A stretch of 39,483 nucleotides of DNA from Actinomycetes bacterium. Lineage in GTDB: Bacteria > Actinomycetota > Actinomycetes > Streptosporangiales > Streptosporangiaceae. Under the pieces are notes generated by a model that was not told where the DNA came from, searched no databases, and worked only from the letters and a program-made list of their open reading frames with translations. Positions within the stretch are counted from its first letter, which is position 1, and each line of letters begins with the position of its first letter. The stretch lies in NCBI GenBank assembly GCA_021793235.1, contig JAJYTD010000038.1:1-39483 (forward strand), read 5' to 3'. The translations under genes and the position numbers were made by a program. Below, in pieces: positions 1-8,370 of the stretch.

Positions 1-4
1 GTCA

Positions 5-52
5 GAAGGGTGTCCAGGTCTCGTTTCACAGCAAGACTCTGCGGCACCCTTC
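5..52. repeat. Short inverted repeat GAAGGGTG / CACCCTTC
   Basis: Perfect 8-bp arms at 5-12 and 45-52 flank a 32-nt spacer. This could be a terminator of a gene lying left of the window or the end of an insertion sequence. The window edge cuts off the context, so neither reading can be settled. No gene is visible in 1-92. Confidence 0.3.
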
Positions 53-94
53 GTCATGTCCGCGACCTGATCAGACTTCGGACTCAATCATCTA

Positions 95-255
95 GGGAGT
101 GTTTGACGAAGGCTTTCGGATGAGCGAGCGGCCGTCCAGGCAATCTCTCGTAAGACGATTCGCGCAGATCATCCTGGTTGGCTGGGCAAGCGACATCGGC
201 GCAGCGAGAGGCAGCCTGGTGGCCGCGAGCCCGAAATGATTCGGCAAACACGACC
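95..255. mobile_element. MITE-like element, 161 bp, with TA target duplication
   Basis: The ends form 25-bp imperfect terminal inverted repeats, 95-119 against the reverse complement of 231-255, identical at 19 of 25 positions. Both ends share GTGTTTG, CGAA and TTTCGG. A TA dinucleotide flanks each end (93-94 and 256-257), as produced by IS630-type and some IS5-type transposases. The 111-bp core has no convincing reading frame, so the element would have to be moved in trans. It sits just downstream of the TauE/SafE gene. Family assignment is inference; the repeats and flanks are seen directly. Confidence 0.55.
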
Positions 256-292
256 TAAGCCCGGAAGCCCCGCCTCGTGCGCCATGTCGCCG

Positions 293-1228
293 CTATCGCT
301 GTGCACTCTCGGCAGCGTTTGGGGCCGCGGTAGGTGAGGAGGGCCTGGCGGCACCGGTGGCCGCGCGGTCGGCGAGGTGGGCGTGGACGGACCAGGCCAC
401 TGCGCCGATCCAGATCAGGATGAGTACGGCGTAGACGGCGGCCTGGGCGGGCGGTGCGGCCGGGACCAGGTTGTTGTGCAGGATGGTGTGCGCGTTGGTC
501 AGTACGATGACGCCGCCCACCGCTGATCCGAGGACACGGGGCGGGAAGAGCCGGACGATCCAGGCGGCGATGGGGGCCGCGATCACGCCGCCGACCAGCA
601 GCGCCCCGGCCCAGGCGAGGTTGACTCCGGAGCTGCCCAGGCCGATCAGAAAGCCCAGGCTGGCGGCGAGGGCGACGATGAACTCACTGGTGTCGATGGA
701 GCCGATGACCTTGCGGGGTTCGAGCCGTCCGCTGGCCAGCAGGGCGGGGGTGCCTACCGGTCCCCATCCGCCGCCGCCCGTGGCATCAAGGAAACCGCCG
801 GCCAGCCCCAGCGGGGTGAGGAAGCGGCGGCGGACCGGTTTGCCGAGCCTGCCGCGCGGGGTGCCCCATGCGGTGAAGCGGATGAGGATGTAGACGCCCA
901 GGGACAGCAGGATGCCCGACATCAGCGGGGCGGCGGCCTCGGTGGAGAGGCGGCTGAGGACGGTCGCACCCGCGAAGGAGCCGATCGCGCCGGGCAGGGC
1001 GATGCGGCGGACGACCCTCCAGTCGACGTTGCCGAGCCGCCAGTGGGAGAGACCCGAGGCCAGGGTCGTTCCGATCGCGGCCAGGTGCACCGTGGCCGAG
1101 GCCGCCGCCGGGTTGGTACCGATGAGCAGCAGCAGCGTGGTGGAGGTGACGCCGTAGGCCATGCCGAGGCTGCCGTCGACGAGTTGAGCGAGTAAGCCGG
1201 CGAGACCGAGGAGAACGATGGTCTGCAT
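293..1228 (-). CDS. TauE/SafE (TSUP) family membrane permease
   Basis: A 311-aa integral membrane protein of the TSUP family, whose members export or import sulfur-containing or organic anions such as sulfite, sulfoacetate or thiosulfate. The two family half-repeats are visible: a first copy around residues 14-26 (LAQLVDGSLGMAYGV) and a second around 143-160 (AGGFLDATGGGGWGPVGT). About eight hydrophobic segments span the length, which is normal for the family. The ATG start at 1228 follows a GGAAGG-type ribosome site. No sulfur-metabolism gene is adjacent, so the substrate cannot be told. A candidate promoter with a palindrome over the start point lies just upstream. Confidence 0.9.
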   Translation of the reverse strand: MQTIVLLGLAGLLAQLVDGSLGMAYGVTSTTLLLLIGTNPAAASATVHLAAIGTTLASGLSHWRLGNVDWRVVRRIALPGAIGSFAGATVLSRLSTEAAAPLMSGILLSLGVYILIRFTAWGTPRGRLGKPVRRRFLTPLGLAGGFLDATGGGGWGPVGTPALLASGRLEPRKVIGSIDTSEFIVALAASLGFLIGLGSSGVNLAWAGALLVGGVIAAPIAAWIVRLFPPRVLGSAVGGVIVLTNAHTILHNNLVPAAPPAQAAVYAVLILIWIGAVAWSVHAHLADRAATGAARPSSPTAAPNAAESAQR

Positions 1229-1259
1229 GGGGCCTTCCCGTCCGATTGCTCCACTTTTT

Positions 1260-1307
1260 CTACTGGTTCAGTAGGGGTACCGTACTCACCATTTTCCGAT
1301 CGGACAA
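1260..1307 (-). promoter_or_regulatory. Candidate promoter and operator of the TauE/SafE gene
   Basis: On the minus strand a -35 box TTGTCC (1307-1302), a 17-bp spacer and a -10 box TACGGT (1284-1279) make a plausible housekeeping promoter. The inverted repeat CTACTG-GTT-CAGTAG (1260-1274) covers the expected start point, and the palindrome TCCGATCGGA (1295-1304) overlaps the -35 box. This arrangement fits repression, but no regulator gene is next to it. Confidence 0.5.
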
Positions 1308-1647
1308 GTAGGGTTTCCGGGCGCCGCGGACAGCCGGTACCTCCGGCAGATCGGAGGCGGAGCAGCAGGCGCTCCTGTGGCCGACGCGTTCCTGCGCGCT
1401 CCTGCGCGCTCCGCCGTCAGCCCCGGCCGCCGAAAGCGCGACCGTCGAACGGCCCTGAAGTCCTCCCCGGGGCGGGGTCGGCGGTTCAGGGAAGAAAACG
1501 GGGCAATACCTCCAAATCGCTAAGTCGGGTACGAAAAAGACGGAAGTGGATGTCTTGATTCGTCGATCACGGATAGCAATCCCCTTACGGGGAGACCGGA
1601 GGCACGCCCGGGTGCTGGCGAGTCCCCCATCGGCCGAGGAGGGTGCG
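1308..1647. other. Intergenic region upstream of the DUF3040 gene
   Basis: No gene is supported here. It carries a short direct repeat (CTCCTGCGCG twice near 1395-1417) and the leader of the DUF3040 gene. A reading frame continues upstream of 1648 to 1546, but the strong ribosome site and the family N-terminus argue for the ATG at 1648. Confidence 0.5.
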
Positions 1648-1965
1648 ATGGCTCTGCGTGAATACGAACGGCGGATCCTTGCCGAGATCGAGTACCGCCT
1701 CTGCGAGGACGATCCCGAACTTGCCGGGCACCTGAAGACATTCGGTGCCGACGACCCGTCGTTCTCCCGCGAGTCCGAAGGGAACGGATGGCGGCCATGG
1801 GTGGTCTGCGGGATCATCGTGGCCGTGGTGGTCGGCCTGACCGTGGGGCTTTTCCTGTCGGCGCCGAGCGCGCCGACGGAAGAGCCCGACCGCCCCGCAG
1901 ACGCCCCGGAATCCGGGTACTCCGAATACTCGGAGTACCCGGAGTACCCGGTGGGCAGCGGGTGA
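1648..1965 (+). CDS. DUF3040 family small membrane protein with YSEY/PEYP tail
   Basis: A 105-aa protein. The first 22 residues (MALREYERRILAEIEYRLCEDD) match the signature of the actinobacterial DUF3040 family of unknown function. One transmembrane helix lies at about residues 49-70. The tail after it is acidic and proline-rich and ends in a tyrosine repeat (SEYSEYPEYP). The start at 1648 follows GAGGAGG at good spacing. The tyrosine repeat is encoded by a 14-bp perfect inverted repeat. The gene converges on the penicillin-binding protein gene. Confidence 0.75.
   Translation: MALREYERRILAEIEYRLCEDDPELAGHLKTFGADDPSFSRESEGNGWRPWVVCGIIVAVVVGLTVGLFLSAPSAPTEEPDRPADAPESGYSEYSEYPEYPVGSG
1912..1943. 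repeat. 14-bp perfect inverted repeat inside the DUF3040 3' end
   Basis: Arms TCCGGGTACTCCGA (1912-1925) and TCGGAGTACCCGGA (1930-1943) are exact reverse complements around a 4-nt loop (ATAC). The right arm is partly repeated directly after it (GGAGTACCCGG). It lies 20 nt before the stop codon and in front of the converging gene that ends at 2029, so it may act as a bidirectional terminator as well as coding the tyrosine repeat. Confidence 0.7.
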
Positions 1966-2028
1966 CCAGGCCGCCCTAGGAGCCCGGTTCGGGCGGCGGT
2001 GCCGTCCCTCGCCCGGCCAGGGCAGCTG

Positions 2029-4188
2029 TCACAGGGCTTCCAGGAACCGCTTGGCCAGCGGCGCGGCGTCCTTGGCGCCGCCGTCGCCGTCCTCGACGAG
2101 TACCGCGAAGGCGACATCGCCCTCGTAGCCGACGAACCAGGCGTGGGCGGGGAGCTCCTCGCCTTCCTCGGCGGTTCCGTACTCGGCGGTGCCGGTCTTG
2201 CCGTGGACCTCCCCAATGAAGCCGACGTCTTTGGCGGTGCCCTCGGTCACGACCGCGCGCATCATGGCGCGCAGGTTCTCGGCATTGGCGATCGGGGTGG
2301 GCTCGGGCCGGTCCTTGATCTCAGGGTCGGTCACGAACACCGGTGAACGCCATGACCCGTCGGCCACGGCCGCCGGAACGGTGGCCATATGCATCGGGGA
2401 GGTGAGCAACTGCCCCTGGCCGAGGCTGGAGGACGCGAGCAGGGTGGTGTTGTCGGGAGCGGGAAAGACCGGATTGAACACCGGAACTCCGGTCTGCAGC
2501 TCGGAGTTGAACCCGAACTGCTCCGCGGCCGCCACCAGCGAATCGGAGTCCAGCTTCTCCGCGACCTCTTGCACCAGTGCGGTGTTGCACGAGGTGGCAA
2601 AGGCCTGGGTCACGGTCTGCGCGCCATAGGCGGCATCGCCCGCGTTCTTGAACGGCCACCCGTCGATCTCGGCGTTCTTCGGGCAGTCCATTCCCGCGTC
2701 CATGCTCAGTCCGTTGCTCAGCAGGGCCTCATAGGACACGATCTTGAACGTCGATCCAGCCGGGTACTGGCCCTCGATAGCGCGGTTGAACCCGCCGGGT
2801 ATGTTCGCGACGGCGAGCACTTCGCCGGTGGAGGGCCGGGTGGCGACCAGCGCGGTCGGCTTGCTCTGCCCGATGACCGCCTGCGCCGCCGCGTTCTGCA
2901 CGGCGGGATCGAGAGCGGTGGTGACGTCTTTGCCGTCGGAGCCGCCGAGCTCGGCGATGACGGAGCCCGTATCCGCGGTGCCTTCCTCGTCGGCGTCTGC
3001 GATGTGGATGGCGGTCGCGGCGGTGCCGGCCAGGCGCTCCTCATAGGCCTGCTGGATACCGCCGACGCCGGTGGGGTCGCCGACCTCGTAGGCGGGGCCG
3101 AGCCGCTCCAGGTCCTCCTCAGTGGCGGTGCCGACATCGCCGACGATCATCTTGATCGAGCCCGACGCGTCATCGGTGTCCAGCCGTGTGCCGTCGGCCG
3201 CCAGGATGTGCCCGCGCTCGCCCCACTCGTTGGTGCGGACCAGGGTCTGCCCGTCACCGAGCTCGGGGTGGATCACAGCTGGGCTGAAGTCGACCTTCCA
3301 CTCCCCGTTGTCGCGGGTGAGGGGGAGCTCGCCCGAGTAGCTCCAGTCGTCGGCGTTGCTGAGGGAGAGTGTGATCTCGAAGGGGGCGGTGGCGGTGCTG
3401 CCCTCGGCGGTCACCGTGCCCGGGACCACCTCGCTCTTCTCGATGCCGAGCTCCTCCTCGACCCTTGTGTAGGCGTCCTCCAGGCCGTCGCCGGTGGCCA
3501 GAGCGGCCATGGCCGCGTAGTCCCCGGAGCTCCACGCCTCGGCATAGGAGGCCGCCGTGTCTTCGGGCTCGGGCATGGCGAACACATACCACGAGACACC
3601 GCCGCCCACCAGCGCGAGGACTACAACGGCGCTGACGATGCCGATGACCGGCCCCTTGCGGGAACGGCGCGGCTTCTCAGGCGGTGCCGCCGAGGAGTCC
3701 CGCGGTTCGTCGGCCGGCGCCGCGTAGGCCTGGCTGTGGAGTTCCTGCGGGGGGCGGGGGGAAGAGCGGTCTGCTGCGGCGTCCTCCGCCAGGGGGTCCG
3801 CCGGGGGGTCCGCCGGGGAGTAGGAGGATGGGGGCGCGGACGGCTGCCGCGTTGCGGTGGGACTCTCCGCAGCGGTGTGCCGCTGCTCCTGCGGAAGCGA
3901 GGGCAGTGTGTAGGGGGAGGGGGGCCCGGCGGCGTCTTCCGGCGGCTGCGGAATGGGCGCCGTATGCGGGGAGCGGGGATCCTGCGGCGGGAACGGTACG
4001 GAAGAGAGGGACCTGCCCGCTGTCGGGAACTCCGCGCCGTCTTCGGCTGCGGTGCCGAATGCGGGGAGGGTTCGGTCGTCGTGTCCGTCTAAAGCGGCCG
4101 CCGCCCGGTCATCTCCGTAGGATTTTGGGGGGGCCGGAGGAGGTGGGGGGCCGTCGTGTCCAGGGTTTGGGGGGTATCTGTCGTCCAC
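2029..4188 (-). CDS. Penicillin-binding transpeptidase with MecA_N-type domain
   Basis: A 719-aa class B-like penicillin-binding protein that should cross-link peptidoglycan outside the membrane. Order of parts: a disordered proline/acid-rich cytoplasmic region (1-175), one transmembrane helix (about 180-203), an NTF2-like MecA_N domain (about 209-310), a linker/dimerisation region, and the transpeptidase domain. Catalytic motifs are complete: S479-T-F-K482, S533-C-N535 and K664-T-G666. The GTG start at 4188 has GGAAGGA upstream; an in-frame start at 4305 would place the leader hairpin inside the coding region, so it is less likely. The related staphylococcal MecA confers beta-lactam tolerance, but actinobacterial relatives are usually sporulation or growth enzymes; resistance cannot be claimed here. 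Confidence 0.9.
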   Translation of the reverse strand: MDDRYPPNPGHDGPPPPPAPPKSYGDDRAAAALDGHDDRTLPAFGTAAEDGAEFPTAGRSLSSVPFPPQDPRSPHTAPIPQPPEDAAGPPSPYTLPSLPQEQRHTAAESPTATRQPSAPPSSYSPADPPADPLAEDAAADRSSPRPPQELHSQAYAAPADEPRDSSAAPPEKPRRSRKGPVIGIVSAVVVLALVGGGVSWYVFAMPEPEDTAASYAEAWSSGDYAAMAALATGDGLEDAYTRVEEELGIEKSEVVPGTVTAEGSTATAPFEITLSLSNADDWSYSGELPLTRDNGEWKVDFSPAVIHPELGDGQTLVRTNEWGERGHILAADGTRLDTDDASGSIKMIVGDVGTATEEDLERLGPAYEVGDPTGVGGIQQAYEERLAGTAATAIHIADADEEGTADTGSVIAELGGSDGKDVTTALDPAVQNAAAQAVIGQSKPTALVATRPSTGEVLAVANIPGGFNRAIEGQYPAGSTFKIVSYEALLSNGLSMDAGMDCPKNAEIDGWPFKNAGDAAYGAQTVTQAFATSCNTALVQEVAEKLDSDSLVAAAEQFGFNSELQTGVPVFNPVFPAPDNTTLLASSSLGQGQLLTSPMHMATVPAAVADGSWRSPVFVTDPEIKDRPEPTPIANAENLRAMMRAVVTEGTAKDVGFIGEVHGKTGTAEYGTAEEGEELPAHAWFVGYEGDVAFAVLVEDGDGGAKDAAPLAKRFLEAL

Positions 4189-4222
4189 GCCTGTTCGTTC
4201 CTTCCGTTGGCCCAGGACAGAA

Positions 4223-4256
4223 CCGCCCCGCTTTCCGGGTACGGAAAGCGGGGCGG
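4223..4256 (-). promoter_or_regulatory. 15-bp perfect stem-loop in the penicillin-binding protein leader
   Basis: Arms CCGCCCCGCTTTCCG (4223-4237) and its exact complement (4242-4256) enclose a 4-nt loop. The stem ends about 35 nt before the GTG start. No T-run follows on either strand. It could be an attenuator, an mRNA-stability hairpin or a protein site. The rest of 4260-4515 holds no gene; I saw no convincing match to a known riboswitch. Confidence 0.55.
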
Positions 4257-4515
4257 GGGACGTAAAGAGTGGCCGGTGCGGCGGTCGCCTCTCGGCGCAT
4301 GGCACAACGCGGCTCCTAAGGCCATACGGTCGCCCGCGTCAGCGGGTGCCGCACACGGTATTCCGCGAAGGCGATAGGTGAGGCCCGGGGGACACTTGCT
4401 ACCACACCGACCAATCAGCGACTCTAACCCATCACAGTGCCGCCTTGTTCCGTGGCGTCTGGCCGACATAAGGGTAATCCAGATCACATTGGTAGGGGCG
4501 AAAAGGCCCATACGC

Positions 4516-4578
4516 GGGCCCGCCCATGGGAATGGGCACCGCATCCGGTACGGAAGCGGACTCGGCGCGGGCGGGCCC
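4516..4578 (-). terminator. Nested stem-loop terminator of the acyltransferase gene
   Basis: GGGCCCGCCC (4516-4525) pairs exactly with GGGCGGGCCC (4569-4578), and a second stem CCGCATCCG/CGGAAGCGG lies in the loop. It starts 8 nt after the stop codon of the acyltransferase gene, reading leftward. Confidence 0.5.
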
Positions 4579-4585
4579 AACGGCC

Positions 4586-5272
4586 CTAACGGTTCTGTTG
4601 CAGTTCCGCCTTGACGGAGGCGGCGAAGCGCGGCACCTGTTCCTGGCCGGACAGCCGCTGGATCGCCGCCATGATCGTGTCGGTGGCGGACCGGCGGGAT
4701 CGGGCCTTGGCGGCCTCGCCGGCCCAAGGAGAGAGGTCCACGGGCGGACCGAAGCGCACACCGATCCGGCGGAAAGCGGGCACGCGGCGTCCACGAGGCA
4801 GGATGCGGTCGGTCCCGGCCAGGGCGACCGGCACCACCGGTACTTCCGCGGTCAGGGCGAGCCAGGCCAGACCGGTCTGGCCCCGGTACAAGCGGCCGTC
4901 CGGAGAACGGGTGCCCTCGGGAAAGATCCCGAAGACGCTGCCGTCCTTGAGCACGCTCAGACTGTGCTCCATCGCCTCCTGGGAGCTCTGGCCGGGGCGG
5001 CGGTCGACCGACATCTGCCCGATCAGCCGCAGTGCCCGGGTGAACGCGCGCTGGGCGAGGTTGCCTTCGGCGAACAGCTCCTGCTTGGCGATGAAGATGA
5101 CCGGGCGGGGCAGGGCCACGGCGATGAAGAGGGGATCGATGTTGGACAGGTGATTGGCGGCCAGGATCACGGGACCCCGCGCGGGAACGTGCTGCGCCCC
5201 CTCCACCCGGAGCGGCCAGAGGCCTCTCGTGACCGGTGCGATGACCGTTTTGGCGGCCTCGTACACAAACAC
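4586..5272 (-). CDS. PlsC-like 1-acylglycerol-3-phosphate acyltransferase
   Basis: A 228-aa lysophospholipid acyltransferase-fold enzyme that would transfer an acyl group from acyl-CoA or acyl-ACP to the sn-2 position of lysophosphatidic acid at the inner membrane face. The catalytic H-x4-D motif is at H41-D46 (NHLSNID) and the glycerol-phosphate-binding FPEGTRS at 117-123; VPVVPVAL lies further on. Length is normal for the actinobacterial branch. The GTG start at 5272 follows GAGGA at 8 nt. The gene is divergent from the cyclase-family gene. Actinobacteria have several such paralogues, so it may serve another acyl acceptor. Confidence 0.9.
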   Translation of the reverse strand: MFVYEAAKTVIAPVTRGLWPLRVEGAQHVPARGPVILAANHLSNIDPLFIAVALPRPVIFIAKQELFAEGNLAQRAFTRALRLIGQMSVDRRPGQSSQEAMEHSLSVLKDGSVFGIFPEGTRSPDGRLYRGQTGLAWLALTAEVPVVPVALAGTDRILPRGRRVPAFRRIGVRFGPPVDLSPWAGEAAKARSRRSATDTIMAAIQRLSGQEQVPRFAASVKAELQQNR

Positions 5273-5522
5273 TGCTCGTGTCCTCTTTCGTCGGCGGGGG
5301 AACGGACACCCGGGGGCGGTACCGGTCCGACTTTATCGGGTGCGCGCGCGGCGAAGGCAGCGGTGCTGCCGGTGGAGGGGCGGAGCGCCGCGCGGACCCG
5401 GGCGCGCGGGTGCCTGCCGTGGACCAGCGCCGCGGGGGCGGTCCACACGCTAGGGTTGGTCTAGACCTCTGGGGTGCCGGAGGTCGACGAGGACCGCGAC
5501 GCGTGTGGGAAAGGGCGGAGCA

Positions 5523-6188
5523 ATGGCGCAGTTGGTCGATGTCAGCCATCAGGTCGCTGCTGGGATGACGACCTACCCGGGGCTGCCCGGACCGGTCATC
5601 GAGGACCACCTGTCCTTCGAGGATTCCCAACGCACCTACGCCACGGGAACCGAGTTCACCATCGGCCGCGTCTCGATGGTGGCCAATACCGGGACCTATC
5701 TGGACACGCCGGCGCACCGCTACCGCGATGGCGCCGACCTGGCCGATCTCGAACTGGAGAAGGTCGCCGGCGTGCCCGGCATCGTCGTCGACGCCGACGG
5801 TCGCGAGATCGGCCCCGACGTCTTCAAAGGACTCGACATCGCCGGCAAGGCCGTGCTGATCCGGACCGGATGGGACCGGCACTGGCGGACCGAGCGGTAC
5901 GGCGCGCCCGACCACCCCCACCTGACCGAGGAGGCGGCCCGGCTGCTCGCTGACGGCGGGGCCGGTCTCGTCGGCATCGATTCGGTGAACATCGACGACA
6001 CCTCAGAGCAGAGCGGCGGCGCGCGGCCGGTGCACTCGTCGCTGCTGGCGGCCGGTATTCCGATCGTCGAACACCTCTGCCTGCTGGACCGGCTGCCCGC
6101 CGAAGGATTCTCCTTCTTCGCCGTACCGGTGAAGGTGCGCGGGTTGGCCACCTTCCCGGTGCGCGCCTTCGCGATGATCGGAGGCTGA
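5523..6188 (+). CDS. Cyclase (KynB-like) family hydrolase with altered metal motif
   Basis: A 221-aa protein of the cyclase/kynurenine formamidase fold, whose members are metal-dependent amide or lactone hydrolases. The family motif H-x-G-T-H-x-D-x-P-x-H appears as N55-x-G-T-Y59-x-D61-x-P-x-H65, so two of the three histidines are replaced. The rest of the fold is kept, including the IDxxNIDD segment and a later histidine in IVEHL. I recall this NTGTYLD variant as a recurrent actinobacterial subfamily, so it is probably functional with changed chemistry rather than decayed. The start at 5523 has GGAG close upstream; an in-frame start at 5505 is weaker. No kynurenine-pathway gene is nearby. Confidence 0.8.
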   Translation: MAQLVDVSHQVAAGMTTYPGLPGPVIEDHLSFEDSQRTYATGTEFTIGRVSMVANTGTYLDTPAHRYRDGADLADLELEKVAGVPGIVVDADGREIGPDVFKGLDIAGKAVLIRTGWDRHWRTERYGAPDHPHLTEEAARLLADGGAGLVGIDSVNIDDTSEQSGGARPVHSSLLAAGIPIVEHLCLLDRLPAEGFSFFAVPVKVRGLATFPVRAFAMIGG

Positions 6189-6193
6189 GGGAG

Positions 6194-8308
6194 CTAGAGG
6201 TCGGCGTCGCTTTCCTGCCGGGCGCGGAGCCGCTCGCGTTGCGCCCGGCGCTCCTGCTCCCGCATCGCCGACCGTTCGTCTGTGGCGACGGCGGCGCGCA
6301 TCGCTGCGGACAATGCCCGCAGCTCCCGGTTGATCCGCGGATAGTCCACCAGCCGCGGGAGCGCGCCCAGGCGCGGCGTACGGTGCTCCTTCAGCGCCGC
6401 CATCAGTTCGCGAAACGCCACATCCAGCCGCTGCAGCGTGATCTGGGAGGCGGGAGGCGGCTTCTCCAGGGCCAGGGTCGACAGCGCAAGGTAGCCCGCG
6501 CGCTGCGCCGCCACCACCACCGGCCACAAGGGCTGTGTGGTGGTGGCGCGCGGAACGTCCCCGATGGCGCTGTCGTAGACGCCGCGCAGGCTGATCAGTG
6601 CCGTGCGGAGGTCGCGGCGCAGCCGGTATTCGCGCTCCGGGCCGATCCGGTCGTCGGGGTCGAGCACGGCCAGTATCGTGGCGCGGATGGTGTCCAGGAG
6701 GTCGAGGATGGCCTGCGGCAGCTGTGCCGCCGCCGCCCGCCGCCACAGCAGGACCGCGCCGAGCATCCCGGCGAACGAGCCCAGGACGGTGTCGAGGATC
6801 CGCGACTGGGCGAGCTCCTCGGCCGGGTAGGGGGCAGCGGTGTAGGCCAGCAGCAGCGCCATCGGTGTCAGGATGATGCTGGCATAGAAGAAGCTGCGGG
6901 CCACCACGAGCTGGGTGAGGCCCTGAAGAGCCGCGGCCAGGGCGATGACGGCCGGCAGCGGAAGGTCGAGCATCAGCAGGCCCACGCCGATGACGACGCC
7001 GATCAAAGTACCCAGGGCGCGCTGCAGGGACCGGTTCACCGTCAGCACCACATTGCCGCCCTGGAGTACCGAGGTGGTGGTGACGGAGATCCAGTAGAAC
7101 CGGTCGAACCCCAGTGCCAGTCCCGCGGCTCCGGCGAGCGCGACGGTGATGCCCATGCGCAGCGCCGTGGGGCGGATCAGCGATTCGCGGCTCAGACTGA
7201 AGCGCAGCGAATTCATGATGGAGGGGTAGCGCCGGTCATAGAGCTCGGAGCCGTGCCCGTTGCCCTCGGTGCCCGAGTGGCGGGCCGTCCGGGCCGCGCG
7301 GGCCAGGCGGCTGTAGAGCCGGGCTTCCAGCGAGCGGGGGCGCAGCCCCTTGCGGAGGCCGTCCAGTTCCGCGGGATCGGGGCTCTGCCCGGGTTTGCCG
7401 ACTGCCTCGGCCAGGCGGTCGGCGAACGCGGCGGCGGACTCGGGCAGCGGTTCGGTGCGGGCCAAGGAGACTTCGGTGGCCGCCAAGTGGATGTCAGAGA
7501 CCCAGCGCAGCATGGCGCGCAGCCGCGCGGCCGAGGCCGAGTCCCGGCGGCCGCGCGGCTGCGCGAGCAGCATGATCCGCCAGGCCTCGGCGACCGCGAG
7601 CGAGGCCTCGTGCTGGACGTGGTCCAGGCGGGCGGTGCCCACCGACCGGAGCAGTGAGCCCAACTGGTGGTAGGCCGCCGCGACCGCCCGGATCTCGGGA
7701 TGGCGGCTGCGTATGAGTGCTTCCGACATCGACACGAGCCAGCCGACCGCGGCCCCTATGGCCGCGACTCCGGCGTGGAGGGGGATCTCTGCCAGGCCGC
7801 CCGGTGTGATGGCGGAGATCGCGCAGACCAGTACGAAGAACAGCGGTCCTGGTTTGTCGACCCGCAGCGCCTGGCAGAGCCAGGTGGCCACGCCGGCGAC
7901 CGCGCCGATGGCCAGCGCCGCCGCCCACAGGTTGAGCGAAACCAGCGAACCGATCGTGACGCTGGCGACGAATCCGAGTCCGATGAAGGCAAGAACGGTG
8001 GACCGGTAGGAGTAGGGGGTGTGCTTTTCGTAGAGGACCGTCATCGAGCCCAGCGCGGCCAGTGTTCCCACCTGCCCGCCGAACAGGACGGCGGCCAGCG
8101 CGAAGGACACCGACATGGCCGTCGCCGCCTTCACCGCGGTGACCCAGGCCCACCCTCCCGAGGAGAGGCCGAAGAGCGCTGTGACGCTGATGCGGTGCCG
8201 GGGGCGCTCGGCGACCGTGGGCCGGATCCGCGCCGGCGGATTCCAGATCGGCTCGCTGGGGGTGGGATCGTCGGACGGCCCGCTGGCGGTCGTCCCCTGG
8301 TCTCGCAC
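6194..8308 (-). CDS. FUSC family (fusaric acid resistance-like) membrane protein
   Basis: A 704-aa protein with two hydrophobic blocks of about five to six helices each (about 55-195 and 385-530), separated and followed by long soluble helical parts. This duplicated layout is that of FUSC/aromatic acid exporter proteins. The second block carries the FYWISVTTTSVLQGG-type segment typical of FUSC_2. Family members are proposed to export aromatic acids or related amphiphiles; direct evidence is sparse. The GTG start at 8308 follows GGAG. It lies 62 nt behind the zinc-finger/coiled-coil gene on the same strand and is probably co-transcribed with it. The C-terminal 40 residues are Arg/Glu-rich. Confidence 0.85.
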   Translation of the reverse strand: MRDQGTTASGPSDDPTPSEPIWNPPARIRPTVAERPRHRISVTALFGLSSGGWAWVTAVKAATAMSVSFALAAVLFGGQVGTLAALGSMTVLYEKHTPYSYRSTVLAFIGLGFVASVTIGSLVSLNLWAAALAIGAVAGVATWLCQALRVDKPGPLFFVLVCAISAITPGGLAEIPLHAGVAAIGAAVGWLVSMSEALIRSRHPEIRAVAAAYHQLGSLLRSVGTARLDHVQHEASLAVAEAWRIMLLAQPRGRRDSASAARLRAMLRWVSDIHLAATEVSLARTEPLPESAAAFADRLAEAVGKPGQSPDPAELDGLRKGLRPRSLEARLYSRLARAARTARHSGTEGNGHGSELYDRRYPSIMNSLRFSLSRESLIRPTALRMGITVALAGAAGLALGFDRFYWISVTTTSVLQGGNVVLTVNRSLQRALGTLIGVVIGVGLLMLDLPLPAVIALAAALQGLTQLVVARSFFYASIILTPMALLLAYTAAPYPAEELAQSRILDTVLGSFAGMLGAVLLWRRAAAAQLPQAILDLLDTIRATILAVLDPDDRIGPEREYRLRRDLRTALISLRGVYDSAIGDVPRATTTQPLWPVVVAAQRAGYLALSTLALEKPPPASQITLQRLDVAFRELMAALKEHRTPRLGALPRLVDYPRINRELRALSAAMRAAVATDERSAMREQERRAQRERLRARQESDADL

Positions 8309-8370
8309 GGCTCCAATGGTAGAGGGATTCCCCGGCCGGTGCCCACTTGTCGACCAGGGAGGGCGGAGGG

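Noticed and set aside
2389-4092. A 567-codon plus-strand frame opposite the penicillin-binding protein gene
   Set aside because: Glycine/arginine-rich antisense shadow; the opposite frame has all catalytic motifs.
2029-4188. Calling the MecA_N-type penicillin-binding protein an antibiotic resistance gene
   Set aside because: The domain layout is normal for housekeeping actinobacterial enzymes; nothing in the sequence shows low beta-lactam affinity.
4260-4515. A riboswitch (for example c-di-AMP type) ahead of the penicillin-binding protein gene
   Set aside because: The conserved core elements could not be matched on either strand; only the simple hairpin is supported.
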